Positions 1 through 7,946 of a DNA stretch of 64,000 nt are shown here, piece by piece. Positions within the stretch are counted from its first letter, which is position 1; each line of letters opens with the position of its first letter. The notes under the pieces were generated by a model. That model searched no databases and was not told the origin of the DNA. It saw nothing but the letters and a program-made list of their open reading frames with translations. The position numbers and the translations under genes were made by a program. Source of the DNA: Guptibacillus hwajinpoensis (lineage in GTDB: Bacteria; Bacillota; Bacilli; Bacillales; Guptibacillaceae); the NCBI RefSeq assembly GCF_001039475.1, contig NZ_LELK01000001.1:345466-409465 (forward strand), given 5' to 3'.

Positions 1-300
1 GAAGTATCACAGAACTCAATTTTAATAGATGAAGTGCTCGACCTTCTAGGGAAGCGTAACATTACATCGCTATTCGTAGAAGGCGGCTCAGAAATTCACG
101 GAAGTTTTCTTGAAGGATCCCACTTTCAGCAGGTTATTACATACTTTGCTCCTAAGTTAATCGGGGGGAGAGATGCACCAACTTCATTTGGAGCAGACGG
201 GTTCTCAATGATGAGTGATGCAGTTAACCTAACGATTGAGAGTGTCGAACAAATTGGACAAGACATTAGAGTGATTGCAACACGAAAGGAGAATGCATAA
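1..300 (+). CDS. ribD: Riboflavin biosynthesis protein RibD, C-terminal end (partial)
   Basis: The frame is open from the first base and ends at TAA 298-300, so this is the last roughly 99 codons of a gene that starts outside the window. The visible part, with FVEGGSEIHGSFL and later APKLIGGRDAPT, is typical of the C-terminal reductase domain of the bifunctional deaminase/reductase RibD, which acts on the pyrimidine intermediates of riboflavin synthesis using NADPH. The stop codon overlaps the ATG of ribE (TAATG), which indicates translational coupling at the head of a rib operon. Any FMN riboswitch would lie upstream of the window and cannot be judged. Confidence 0.9.
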   Translation, partial: EVSQNSILIDEVLDLLGKRNITSLFVEGGSEIHGSFLEGSHFQQVITYFAPKLIGGRDAPTSFGADGFSMMSDAVNLTIESVEQIGQDIRVIATRKENA

Positions 301-953
301 TGTTTACAGGGATCGTTGAAGAAATAGGTAGAGTAGAAAGTGTACAGCAAGCTGGCGAATCCATTGTTATGCAAATTGCTGCTTCTACCGTTTTAAAAGA
401 CGTGCATTTAGGAGATAGCATTTCCATTAATGGGGTATGTTTAACAGTAACGTCATTTACAGATTCTACTTTTACAGTAGACATTATGCCTGAAACGTTT
501 AAATCGACTGCGCTCCGTCACCTTGGACCTAATTCTTCTATTAACCTAGAGAGGGCTATGGCAGCTAATGGTCGTTTTGGAGGCCATTTTGTATCTGGTC
601 ATGTGGATGGAGTAGGTGAAATCACTCGTGTGGAAAAGGTTGAAAACGCAGTTTATTACGACATTTCCATTTCGAGGGACCTTCTCATTTATTTTGTAGA
701 AAAAGGATCGGTTTCAATTGATGGGACAAGTTTGACCGTCTTTGGGATAGGTGATCATTCTCTAACGATCTCACTTATTCCACATACAGTTGAAGAGACG
801 GTTCTTGGTCGAAAACGCGTTGGGGATTTAGTAAATATCGAATGCGACATGCTCGGTAAATACATTATGAAGTACTTAGATCAAAGGAATGGATCTAAGT
901 CAGAACCTGCTTCACTTGGTAGCCAATTCTATGAAGACCATGGATTTAAATAA
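300..953 (+). CDS. ribE: Riboflavin synthase, alpha chain
   Basis: This 217-residue protein starts [10 protein letters not shown], the classic N-terminus of riboflavin synthase, and shows the internal duplication of the family: each half carries an SINGVCLTV or SIDGTSLTV segment. It converts two molecules of 6,7-dimethyl-8-ribityllumazine into riboflavin and the pyrimidine donor. Its length equals the family norm. The ATG overlaps the ribD stop codon, and ribBA follows after 22 bases, so it is the second gene of the rib operon. In Bacillus the trimer sits inside the RibH capsid; that is known from the family and is not visible here. Confidence 0.96.
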   Translation: MFTGIVEEIGRVESVQQAGESIVMQIAASTVLKDVHLGDSISINGVCLTVTSFTDSTFTVDIMPETFKSTALRHLGPNSSINLERAMAANGRFGGHFVSGHVDGVGEITRVEKVENAVYYDISISRDLLIYFVEKGSVSIDGTSLTVFGIGDHSLTISLIPHTVEETVLGRKRVGDLVNIECDMLGKYIMKYLDQRNGSKSEPASLGSQFYEDHGFK

Positions 954-975
954 TGAGGTAACAGGAGGGTCAGAC

Positions 976-2169
976 ATGTTTCATACAATTGAAGAAGCCA
1001 TTTATGATTTAATGCAGGGCAGAGTCGTTATCGTATGTGATGACGAGGATCGTGAGAACGAAGGAGATTTTGTTGCCCTTGCAGATAAAGTTACACCAGA
1101 GACAATTAATTTCATGATTACGAAGGGCCGAGGGCTTGTTTGTACTCCAATTACCGATGAACGGGCAAAAGCTCTAAAGTTAAGTCCTATGGTTGATCAT
1201 AATACTGACTCACATGGAACTGCTTTTACAGTTAGCGTTGATCATACAAGTACGACAACGGGGATTTCAGCTGCAGAACGTGCGACGACGATTCAAGCAC
1301 TTATTGATCCGAATGCAGGACCGGCTGATTTTAATCGTCCTGGTCATATCTTTCCACTCATAGCAAAAGATGGTGGCGTTCTTAGAAGAGCTGGTCATAC
1401 GGAAGCAGCAGTGGATCTAGCGAGATTATCAGGTTCAGCTCCTGCAGGTGTTATCTGTGAGATTATGAAAGAAGATGGCGAGATGGCACGTGTACCCGAT
1501 CTCGCTGAGATTGCGAAGGAATTTGATTTAAAAATGATTACGATTAAAGATTTGATTCAGTATCGTAATCGTAAAGATGTACTAGTAAAAAAGGAAGTTG
1601 AAATCGAGCTTCCAACAGAGTTTGGTTCTTTTCGTGCAGTTGGCTATTCGAATATTCTTGATCAAAAAGAACATATCGCTCTAATTAAAGGTGAAATATT
1701 GCACGATGAACCAACGCTTGTCCGTGTTCATTCCGAATGCTTAACAGGAGATGTTTTTGGTTCATATCGCTGTGACTGCGGACCTCAGCTTCATGCAGCG
1801 TTATCACAAATCGAAGAAGAAGGTCATGGCGTCTTGTTATATATGAGACAAGAAGGTAGGGGCATTGGACTTCTTAATAAAATGAAAGCATATAAACTTC
1901 AGGAGCAAGGGTTTGATACCGTTGAAGCAAATGAGAAGCTTGGCTTCAAGCCTGATTTAAGAGATTATGGAATTGGAGCCCAAATCCTACGAGATTTAGG
2001 AATTTCAAAAATGAACCTACTCACAAATAATCCAAGGAAAATAGCTGGATTAACGGGGTACGGACTTGAGGTATCTGCGCGTGTTCCTTTACAGATGCCA
2101 TCGAAGAAAGAAAATGAACGTTATCTTAAAACAAAGCAAGGTAAGCTAGGACACATGCTTCATTTCTAA
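976..2169 (+). CDS. ribBA: Bifunctional 3,4-dihydroxy-2-butanone-4-phosphate synthase / GTP cyclohydrolase II
   Basis: The protein has 397 codons from ATG 976, close to the 398 of B. subtilis RibA. I chose this start because AGGAGGG at 963-969 lies 6 bases before it; the same frame is open further upstream inside ribE without a ribosome binding site. The N-terminal half (about residues 1-200, with [11 protein letters not shown]) is the DHBP synthase that makes the four-carbon unit from ribulose 5-phosphate. The C-terminal half has the GTP cyclohydrolase II zinc motif, [18 protein letters not shown], and RQEGRGIGL. It supplies both precursors of lumazine, and ribH follows 46 bases on. Confidence 0.96.
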   Translation: MFHTIEEAIYDLMQGRVVIVCDDEDRENEGDFVALADKVTPETINFMITKGRGLVCTPITDERAKALKLSPMVDHNTDSHGTAFTVSVDHTSTTTGISAAERATTIQALIDPNAGPADFNRPGHIFPLIAKDGGVLRRAGHTEAAVDLARLSGSAPAGVICEIMKEDGEMARVPDLAEIAKEFDLKMITIKDLIQYRNRKDVLVKKEVEIELPTEFGSFRAVGYSNILDQKEHIALIKGEILHDEPTLVRVHSECLTGDVFGSYRCDCGPQLHAALSQIEEEGHGVLLYMRQEGRGIGLLNKMKAYKLQEQGFDTVEANEKLGFKPDLRDYGIGAQILRDLGISKMNLLTNNPRKIAGLTGYGLEVSARVPLQMPSKKENERYLKTKQGKLGHMLHF

Positions 2170-2215
2170 AGGGTAGAAATACTATTCGGTTGAAAAAACA
2201 AGGAGGTAATTTATT

Positions 2216-2686
2216 ATGGGACAGTTATTTGAAGGAAATTTGGTTGGATCTGGTCTAAAAGTGGGTATTGTAGTAGGGAGATTTAATGAATTTATTACCA
2301 GTAAGCTTCTAGGAGGTGCTGAAGACGCATTAAAAAGGCACGGTTTATCTGAAGAAAACATTGATATTGCATGGGTGCCGGGAGCTTTTGAAATTCCATT
2401 TGCGGCAAAGAAAATGGTTGATACTGGACGTTATGATGCAGTTATTACGCTTGGCACTGTTATTCGTGGAGCGACACCTCACTTCGACTATGTGTGTGGG
2501 GAAGTTTCTAAAGGTGTAGCGAGCTTAACGATGGAGTCAGGTATCCCTGTTATTTTCGGAGTACTAACTACAAATACAATTGAGCAAGCTGTAGAGCGAG
2601 CTGGCACAAAAGCAGGTAATAAGGGCTGGGACGCTGCAACGGCTGCGATTGAAATGGCGAATTTATCAAAATCATTTGAAGGTTGA
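2216..2686 (+). CDS. ribH: 6,7-dimethyl-8-ribityllumazine synthase (beta chain)
   Basis: The 156-residue protein shows the lumazine synthase landmarks: GRFNEFIT near the N-terminus, [13 protein letters not shown], and the [14 protein letters not shown] stretch that binds phosphate and contains the conserved histidine. It condenses the RibA-derived butanone phosphate with the RibD-derived pyrimidine, and forms 60-mer capsids in Bacillus. An AAGGAGG ribosome binding site precedes the ATG. It is the last canonical enzyme gene of the rib operon, and a very small ORF and ribT follow. Confidence 0.96.
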   Translation: MGQLFEGNLVGSGLKVGIVVGRFNEFITSKLLGGAEDALKRHGLSEENIDIAWVPGAFEIPFAAKKMVDTGRYDAVITLGTVIRGATPHFDYVCGEVSKGVASLTMESGIPVIFGVLTTNTIEQAVERAGTKAGNKGWDAATAAIEMANLSKSFEG

Positions 2687-2749
2687 TTATCAGCTGATTT
2701 TTGGCTATGATGAGTATGGTGTTCGATCAAAGGCAAGGGAGTTCTACTT

Positions 2750-2845
2750 TTGAAGCCAGGAAGAGATCAAGAAAAATGGTTGATTCGTATGTGTGTGATC
2801 ATTGCGGTCATCATGCTCGCTGCGCTTGTCCGTAGATTAATTTGA
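2750..2845 (+). CDS. Small single-span membrane protein (31 codons), hypothetical
   Basis: A TTG-initiated frame of 31 codons lies between ribH and ribT. AAGGGAG at 2735-2741 sits 8 bases before the TTG. The product begins with a charged stretch (KPGRDQEKW) followed by a hydrophobic segment (CVIIAVIMLAALV) and a short basic tail (RRLI), as expected for a tiny single-pass membrane protein. It is most likely cotranscribed with the rib genes. I do not recognise the family, and a 96-base ORF can be chance; the ribosome binding site and the coherent hydrophobic design are the arguments for it. Confidence 0.5.
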   Translation: MKPGRDQEKWLIRMCVIIAVIMLAALVRRLI

Positions 2846-2904
2846 ACATTTTATTCGTTCCTTGAATAGTTATATAAACGGCGAGCCAAGAATTACATTA
2901 ATGA

Positions 2905-3276
<372 letters not shown>

Positions 3277-3301
3277 ATTCTCCTATTTGAAAAGGAACGG
3301 C

Positions 3302-3829
3302 TTAGCCGTTCCTTTTTTGTTGTCTTATTCGATATTGTTCCTTTCTTTCCTCAAGTACCTCAGTGCGATCGCGTCTAGTATGTCTATGAACGAGGTCATC
3401 ATTAGATAAGTCACTAAAGCTCCCGTATATACAGCCCAATTCAGTACATCGCTCTCGGCATTTTTCTAGAAGGTCATTATTATTAATCGGAATCTCAAAT
3501 CCGGCATATGGCGCTTTTGAGTTAATTAAATTTTGTTCATGGGATAGATCAAAAAGAAGCTGATCAACGTCAATGGAGAGCTTTTCGAGCTCGTTTCGTT
3601 CAGTAGTGATGATACGTATAGCATTAGAGATCATCCTGTCTGCCCCTATGAAATTACTTCTCCGATGATGGTAAAGCCCGACAGCAACTTGAATAAGACC
3701 TACCCAGTGAAGCTTTCTTTCCCCTCGAGGATTTTCTTTCCAATGCTCTTCAAGTATCTCGTGACACTCGAAATAATCTCTGAGCCCATGGAAATGCACC
3801 AAATAGTCAATATAAGCTTCTGAATACAT
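3302..3829 (-). CDS. DUF309 family protein (YpuF-like)
   Basis: The 175-residue protein starts with a tyrosine- and histidine-rich helix, FHGLRDYFECHEILEEHWK, which is the signature of DUF309 proteins: small all-helical proteins with conserved His/Glu residues. The gene converges on ribT and lies just before scpA, exactly where B. subtilis has ypuF. The second half (from residue about 95) is rich in charged residues and ends in a basic tail. The biochemical role of the family is unknown to me. The ATG is preceded on its strand by GGAGGGGACGACATG, giving a good ribosome binding site. Confidence 0.8.
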   Translation of the reverse strand: MYSEAYIDYLVHFHGLRDYFECHEILEEHWKENPRGERKLHWVGLIQVAVGLYHHRRSNFIGADRMISNAIRIITTERNELEKLSIDVDQLLFDLSHEQNLINSKAPYAGFEIPINNNDLLEKCRERCTELGCIYGSFSDLSNDDLVHRHTRRDRTEVLEERKEQYRIRQQKRNG

Positions 3830-3885
3830 GTCGTCCCCTCCATTTCTTTAAGTAGTGTAGCATACTCAAGTTCGTATGAGAAAGC

Positions 3886-3915
3886 GCATGGGTTTGAATG
3901 ATAAGCAGCATAATA
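3886..3915 (+). promoter_or_regulatory. Candidate sigma-G promoter of the 47-codon gene
   Basis: GCATG at 3886-3890 and CATAATA at 3909-3915 are separated by 18 bases, which agrees with the forespore sigma-G consensus gnATR-N17/18-CATnnTA. An inverted repeat, GGTTCT-AATA-AGAACC at 3921-3936, would form a hairpin at the 5' end of the transcript. This is inferred from the sequence only. Confidence 0.45.
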
Positions 3916-3962
3916 GGAATGGTTCTAATAAGAACCAATAAGAATCAAAGGAGTTGCTTCAT

Positions 3963-4106
3963 ATGGGCAAAGGAAGCGGAATGATGTCTGTACTGGCAAC
4001 GATTAGTGCAGGTGCTGCAGTGTTCAGCTATCATCAAAATCACAAATCCAAACAAAAGAACTCTGGAAACGTGATTCAAAGTATCCTCTCCCAGCAAAAG
4101 CAATAA
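3963..4106 (+). CDS. Small hypothetical protein, 47 residues, possibly forespore-expressed
   Basis: A complete small transcription unit can be read here: a sigma-G-like promoter (3886-3915), AAAGGAG about 9 bases before ATG 3963, 47 codons, and a strong terminator starting 4 bases after the stop. The protein has a glycine/serine/alanine-rich, mildly hydrophobic N-terminal half (SVLATISAGAAVFSYH) and a basic, polar C-terminal half with many Gln, Lys and Asn. I do not recognise it. The compact organisation and promoter type suggest a small spore or forespore protein, but that is inference. Confidence 0.6.
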   Translation: MGKGSGMMSVLATISAGAAVFSYHQNHKSKQKNSGNVIQSILSQQKQ

Positions 4107-4109
4107 CAA

Positions 4110-4137
4110 GACCGGGTCAAAGCCCGGTCTTTCCTTT
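4110..4137 (+). terminator. Rho-independent terminator of the 47-codon gene
   Basis: The stem GACCGGG (4110-4116) pairs with CCCGGTC (4123-4129) over a 6-base loop, followed by TTTCCTTTT. Confidence 0.9.
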
Positions 4138-4144
4138 TATCTAA

Positions 4145-4303
4145 AGGCTCTTTTCTAAAAGATTGTTGCTTTTGAAACAATTATTGAATAAAGAAACAAC
4201 TTAGCTGATTGGAGCGGAAGGAGGCTCACCGCCCGCCCCGCGGAAAGCGAGCATCCTGGAGCGGAAATAATCGCAATAGCAACAATGTCTACGAAAAGAG
4301 CCT
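4145..4303. repeat. Palindromic interspersed repeat, family A, short copy (159 bp)
   Basis: The element is bounded by inverted termini of 26 bases that match at 22 positions, with outer tips AGGCTCTTTTC and GAAAAGAGCCT. The centre is GC-rich (GAGCGGAAGG, CCGCCCGCCCCGCGGAAAGC, CCTGGAGCGGAAAT), unlike the AT-rich surroundings. A second, longer copy lies at 19971-20210 in the opposite orientation. There is no coding capacity. Size, inverted ends and dispersal resemble a non-autonomous MITE-like repeat. Similar GC-rich GCGGAAAGCGAGCATCC sequences recur in Bacillaceae genomes in my general experience, without a function I can name. It sits between the small gene and the scpA promoter region. Confidence 0.85.
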
Positions 4304-4406
4304 ACCTAAAGTTGTTAACTTTCTAAAGAATTTCTATTGACCGTCGAAGGTTTCATCTATGATATAATCGTTTAATAGATGGACAAGGATAAAGGAAGAT
4401 GAAGAC

Positions 4407-5156
4407 ATGATGCAATATAGTGTTAAGGTTGATGCATTTGAGGGTCCACTGGATCTATTGCTGCACCTTATTAATAAGTACGAAGTGGATATTTATGATA
4501 TCCCTGTTTCGCAAATAACCGACCAATATTTAACATTCATACATACAATGAAAGAATTGCAACTGGATGTAGCTAGTGAGTATCTCGTTATGGCAGCAAC
4601 CTTGTTAGCTATAAAAAGCAAGATGCTTCTACCTCAAAGGGAAGAAGAATTACTGGAAGATGACATGGAATTTGATGAAGATCCTCGAGATGAGTTAGTT
4701 CAGCGCCTTGTAGAATATAGAAAATTTAAAGAAGCAGCTAATGATTTGAAAGAGAAGGAGAGTAGTCGTAGCCTTCTTTACGCTCGTCCTCCAGCGGATA
4801 TAAGTGAGTATAGCAGTGAAGATAGTCACACTTCGATCGGAGATGTCACTCTCTATGATATGCTTGCGGCTTTTCAAAAAATGTCTCGACGCGTGAAAGA
4901 GAAAAAACCAAAGCGTACTAGAATTCAAAGACAAGATATTTCGATTGAAGAACGCATGAAAGATATTCGGAAGCAGTTACTTGGAAAAGGCAGAAGGCGT
5001 TTCTTAGATCTTTTTGTAGAAGAAGATCGCGGTCATATGATCGTGACTTTTCTTGCTGTTTTGGAGTTAATGAAAACGAGAGATGTAGCGTGTGAGCAAG
5101 ATGGGAATTTTGGAGAAATTATGATTTTTGAACGTGAAAGGAAGGTCTCGGAGTGA
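4407..5156 (+). CDS. scpA: Segregation and condensation protein A (kleisin)
   Basis: This 249-residue protein starts YSVKVDAFEGPLDLLLHLI, the conserved N-terminus of ScpA kleisins, and ends with a winged-helix domain (RRRFLDLFVEEDRGHMIVTFLAVLEL). Together with ScpB and the SMC ATPase it forms bacterial condensin, which compacts and segregates the chromosome. The start has two adjacent ATG codons (4407 and 4410); AAGGAAG 8 bases upstream favours the first. The stop overlaps the scpB GTG (GTGA), so the two subunits are translationally coupled. The acidic central linker, about residues 85-140, is normal for the family. Confidence 0.95.
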   Translation: MMQYSVKVDAFEGPLDLLLHLINKYEVDIYDIPVSQITDQYLTFIHTMKELQLDVASEYLVMAATLLAIKSKMLLPQREEELLEDDMEFDEDPRDELVQRLVEYRKFKEAANDLKEKESSRSLLYARPPADISEYSSEDSHTSIGDVTLYDMLAAFQKMSRRVKEKKPKRTRIQRQDISIEERMKDIRKQLLGKGRRRFLDLFVEEDRGHMIVTFLAVLELMKTRDVACEQDGNFGEIMIFERERKVSE

Positions 5157-5737
5157 CGAAAGAAGAAGTAAAGAGCATTATCGAAAGTCTTTTATTTGTG
5201 GTTGGTGATGAGGGAATTACGGTGAAAGATCTCGCCGAAACAATATCAATAGAAGAAGAGACGCTTTTAGATGCTCTAAATGACTTACAGCTAGAATATG
5301 ATGATAGAGACCGTGGATTTAAAATTGTATTTATTGGTGGAGGCTATCAACTTACTACAAATGCCAAAAACGCTCCATTTATAGAGAAGTTAATTGATAA
5401 ACCTGGGAATCATTCTTTATCACAAGCTGCATTGGAAACCCTAGCTATTATTGCCTATAAACAGCCAATTACAAGAGTAGAAATTGAAGAGATTCGCGGA
5501 GTTAAAACAGATAAACCGCTTCAAACGTTAATGAGTAAGTTGCTCATTAAAGAAGCTGGTAGAGCTGAAAAGGCTGGAAGAGCAATATTATATGGAACAA
5601 CAAGAGAGTTCCTGTTTCATTTTGGATTAAGTACTATTAACGAACTGCCTCCTTTGCCTGATGGTAGTGAGGACGCAGAAGATGATGAAGCAGATCTGTT
5701 TTTTGAGAAATTTCAGGAACTTCCAGATCAAGAATAG
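5153..5737 (+). CDS. scpB: Segregation and condensation protein B
   Basis: The 194-residue protein matches ScpB in length (197 in B. subtilis) and in its double winged-helix layout: an N-terminal helix set (IIESLLFVVGDEGI) and the conserved SQAALETLAIIAYKQPITRVEIEEIRG region around residues 85-115. ScpB dimers bind the ScpA kleisin in the SMC complex. Translation begins at GTG 5153, overlapping the scpA TGA, with AAGGAAGG upstream. The last 25 residues are strongly acidic, as is usual. The gene downstream (5767) may be cotranscribed. Confidence 0.95.
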   Translation: MTKEEVKSIIESLLFVVGDEGITVKDLAETISIEEETLLDALNDLQLEYDDRDRGFKIVFIGGGYQLTTNAKNAPFIEKLIDKPGNHSLSQAALETLAIIAYKQPITRVEIEEIRGVKTDKPLQTLMSKLLIKEAGRAEKAGRAILYGTTREFLFHFGLSTINELPPLPDGSEDAEDDEADLFFEKFQELPDQE

Positions 5738-5766
5738 TAACTGGTTGTTCATTAGGAGGGCTATAC

Positions 5767-6117
5767 TTGCGTTTAATTAATATAGCTTACGAACATCTTG
5801 AGAAAGAACGTTCCAATTCCCCTGAAGATTCATTTGTTCGTTCCTCAGTAACATATGAGGAAGCTGGCATTCAGAAGACTTTCTATGTGCTCTATCCTGC
5901 TATTTTTGCAACACGTGCTAGCGAAGAGGGGGTCTGGACGGCTGATTCGCCTGTCGATGAAGTGGTTGCCCTCAATCTGTTAAAGACCTACACCGGGAGA
6001 AAACGACTTTATATAAGCGATGAGTCTGAGTATTTACTAGCATTAAAGGAAGCAGATCTGTCAAATCTTCTTGAAATTGCGCAACAAGTTAAAGTAAATG
6101 GTTCTTATCACGTATAA
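5767..6117 (+). CDS. Hypothetical protein, 116 residues
   Basis: The start is TTG 5767, supported by AGGAGGG at 5754-5760 with 6 bases of spacing; no ATG gives a better start. The product is soluble, mixed in charge, and has no signal peptide or membrane span. It contains an FYVLYPAIFATRA core and an ALNLLKTYTGRKRLYISDESEYLLAL stretch. I do not recognise the family. It follows scpB by 29 bases and ends at a strong terminator, so it is the last gene of the scpAB operon. In B. subtilis a different gene, ypuI, lies in this place, so this is a lineage-specific replacement or a divergent gene. Confidence 0.7.
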   Translation: MRLINIAYEHLEKERSNSPEDSFVRSSVTYEEAGIQKTFYVLYPAIFATRASEEGVWTADSPVDEVVALNLLKTYTGRKRLYISDESEYLLALKEADLSNLLEIAQQVKVNGSYHV

Positions 6118-6147
6118 GTGATGCCTTTCTAGGCATCACTTTTTTTA
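6118..6147 (+). terminator. Terminator of the scpAB operon
   Basis: GTGATGCC (6118-6125) pairs with GGCATCAC (6132-6139) over TTTCTA, followed by seven Ts. The hairpin begins at the first base after the stop codon. Confidence 0.92.
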
Positions 6148-6236
6148 TGAGTTTTTCGATCCCTGCCATATCTTGCATAAAATTCGCTATCCATTCTCAA
6201 ACTACTAAAAAAGAGTAGCTAAAGGGGATAAGCGGA

Positions 6237-7328
6237 ATGATTTTATCGATCGGAAAACATCTTCTACCACATTGCCTTCATCAGTCAGATGCTGCAGCTT
6301 TTGCAAAAAAACAATTTGGTGACCACTTTCGTGATATTGATCGTCTACTTCCAGTTTTTCAAAGTGCTGAAATTGATACGAGGTATTTTGCCATGCCGTT
6401 AGATTGGTATAGCAGTGGACCAACTTTCGAAGAAAAGAATGAACGGTATATCTCATTGTCAGTTGAATATGCTGCAGAAGCAATAAAAGATTGTTTAAAC
6501 AATTCTTTTTATCTAGACACAGAAATAGAGTGTAGTGAAGTGTCAGCAATTTATTATGTCTCAACTACGGGTATCTCAACTCCGAGTATTGAAGCGAGAA
6601 TTATGAATGTTCTTCCTTTTTCACCACATACAAAGCGTATTCCGATCTGGGGTCTCGGTTGCGCTGGAGGAGCTTCAGGTCTTTCAAGGGCAAATGAGTA
6701 TTGCACCGCTCATCCCGAAGAAGCTGTACTTGTTATCAATCTAGAATTATGTAGCTTAACGTTTCAGCATGGAGATTATTCCAAAAGCAATCTTATAGGT
6801 ACAGCCCTTTTTGCAGATGGTGTATCATGTGTGCTCGTAACTGGAGAGAAATCTCCTTTGCTACAACATTCGAAAATGAAAAATGTACCAACTATCATTT
6901 CAGTTCAGTCTACCCTTATGAAAGATTCTGAGGACGTCATGGGCTGGGAAGTAAGTAATGAAGGTCTACACGTCGTTTTCTCAAAATCAATTCCATCAAT
7001 TGTTTCGACTTGGCTCGAACCAAATGTTAAAGGGTTTCTTACTTCTCAGAATAAAGTACCAGACGAAATTGATTATTTTATTGCGCACCCGGGAGGTACA
7101 AAAGTTCTAACAGCATATGAAGAGGCTTTGGGATTGGATAAGTCAATGACTGCTATATCACGTGAGGTTTTGAGACATTACGGCAACATGAGCTCAGTTA
7201 CTGTTATTTACGTTTTGGATCAATTTCTGAGAAGTGGGTGCGAAACAGGTGCCACAGGTTTAATGGCCGCTCTTGGTCCAGGTTTTTGTTCAGAGTTGTT
7301 ACTCTTAGAGTGGAAAGAAGGAGCGTAA
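6237..7328 (+). CDS. bpsA: Type III polyketide synthase (alkylpyrone synthase BpsA)
   Basis: This 363-residue protein belongs to the chalcone synthase-like type III PKS family. The catalytic triad is visible: Cys142 in GLGCAGGASGL, His284 in FIAHPGGTKVL and Asn317 in HYGNMSSV. Such enzymes extend a fatty-acyl-CoA with malonyl-CoA and cyclise the chain to alkylpyrones or alkylresorcinols. In B. subtilis BpsA makes triketide pyrones that BpsB then methylates, and the same partner gene follows here after 3 bases. AAAGGGG at 6221-6227 precedes the ATG by 9 bases. The product range cannot be read from the sequence. Confidence 0.9.
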   Translation: MILSIGKHLLPHCLHQSDAAAFAKKQFGDHFRDIDRLLPVFQSAEIDTRYFAMPLDWYSSGPTFEEKNERYISLSVEYAAEAIKDCLNNSFYLDTEIECSEVSAIYYVSTTGISTPSIEARIMNVLPFSPHTKRIPIWGLGCAGGASGLSRANEYCTAHPEEAVLVINLELCSLTFQHGDYSKSNLIGTALFADGVSCVLVTGEKSPLLQHSKMKNVPTIISVQSTLMKDSEDVMGWEVSNEGLHVVFSKSIPSIVSTWLEPNVKGFLTSQNKVPDEIDYFIAHPGGTKVLTAYEEALGLDKSMTAISREVLRHYGNMSSVTVIYVLDQFLRSGCETGATGLMAALGPGFCSELLLLEWKEGA

Positions 7329-7331
7329 TCA

Positions 7332-7880
7332 ATGGCTGTTCTCTTTACTGTGATGTTTATTCTTCTGGTTGCGCAAAGAGTTGGAGAACTCATACTTGCT
7401 AGAAAAAATGAAAGATGGATGAAGGAACGCGGTGCAATAGAAAGTGGAGCCGATCATTACAAGTACATTGTCATGTTGCACACCGGGTTTCTACTAGCAG
7501 TTGCTTTAGAAACAGTTCTTCGTGGTTTCACTCTTTCCTTTATATGGACAACAATGCTTGGTTTATTTTTATTCGCACAAATGCTCAGAATTTGGACGAT
7601 AAGGTCCTTGGGAAAGTTCTGGAACACGAAAATCATCGTATTGCCAAAAGCGAACGTTGTTTCTAAGGGGCCATATCGTTTTATAAGACATCCGAACTAT
7701 GTGATTGTAGCGTTGGAAATTCTAACACTTCCCCTTATATTTTCTTCGTATTGGACAGCGATTGTGTTTACAGTTCTAAATGCTGGATTATTGTTGAAAG
7801 TGCGTATCCCAGCTGAAGAAAAAGCCTTAAACGAAGTAACAAATTATACAGATGTCTTCAGTGAACCAACTAAGAATTGA
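7332..7880 (+). CDS. bpsB: Isoprenylcysteine carboxyl methyltransferase-like O-methyltransferase (BpsB)
   Basis: The 182-residue membrane protein has several hydrophobic spans and the C-terminal ICMT signature GPYRFIRHPNYVIVALEI, where S-adenosylmethionine binds. In B. subtilis the homologue (YpbQ/BpsB) O-methylates the alkylpyrones made by the type III PKS. The gene begins 3 bases after bpsA and has AAGGAG upstream, so the pair forms one operon. The family name comes from eukaryotic CAAX protein methyltransferases; a small-molecule substrate is far more likely here given the partner. Confidence 0.88.
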   Translation: MAVLFTVMFILLVAQRVGELILARKNERWMKERGAIESGADHYKYIVMLHTGFLLAVALETVLRGFTLSFIWTTMLGLFLFAQMLRIWTIRSLGKFWNTKIIVLPKANVVSKGPYRFIRHPNYVIVALEILTLPLIFSSYWTAIVFTVLNAGLLLKVRIPAEEKALNEVTNYTDVFSEPTKN

Positions 7881-7884
7881 TACT

Positions 7885-7912
7885 CATATCCAACGTCTCC
7901 TGTTCATAGACT
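7885..7912 (+). promoter_or_regulatory. Candidate sigma-E promoter of dacB-spmA-spmB
   Basis: CATATC (7885-7890) and CATAGACT (7905-7912) are separated by 14 bases, matching the mother-cell sigma-E pattern (-35 near CATATT, -10 near CATACAAT, 13-15 bases between). dacB is a sigma-E gene in B. subtilis, so position and type agree. Confidence 0.65.
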
Positions 7913-7946
7913 TGTACAAATACGGAGCATAGGGGACGTGGATGGC

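Noticed and set aside
889-975. Upstream extension of ribBA by 29 codons
   Set aside because: It overlaps ribE and lacks a ribosome binding site; AGGAGGG at 963-969 fixes the start at 976.
4337-4368. scpA promoter TTGACC ... TATAAT
   Set aside because: The boxes are 20 bases apart, and the alternative TATGAT is 15 bases away; neither spacing is normal.
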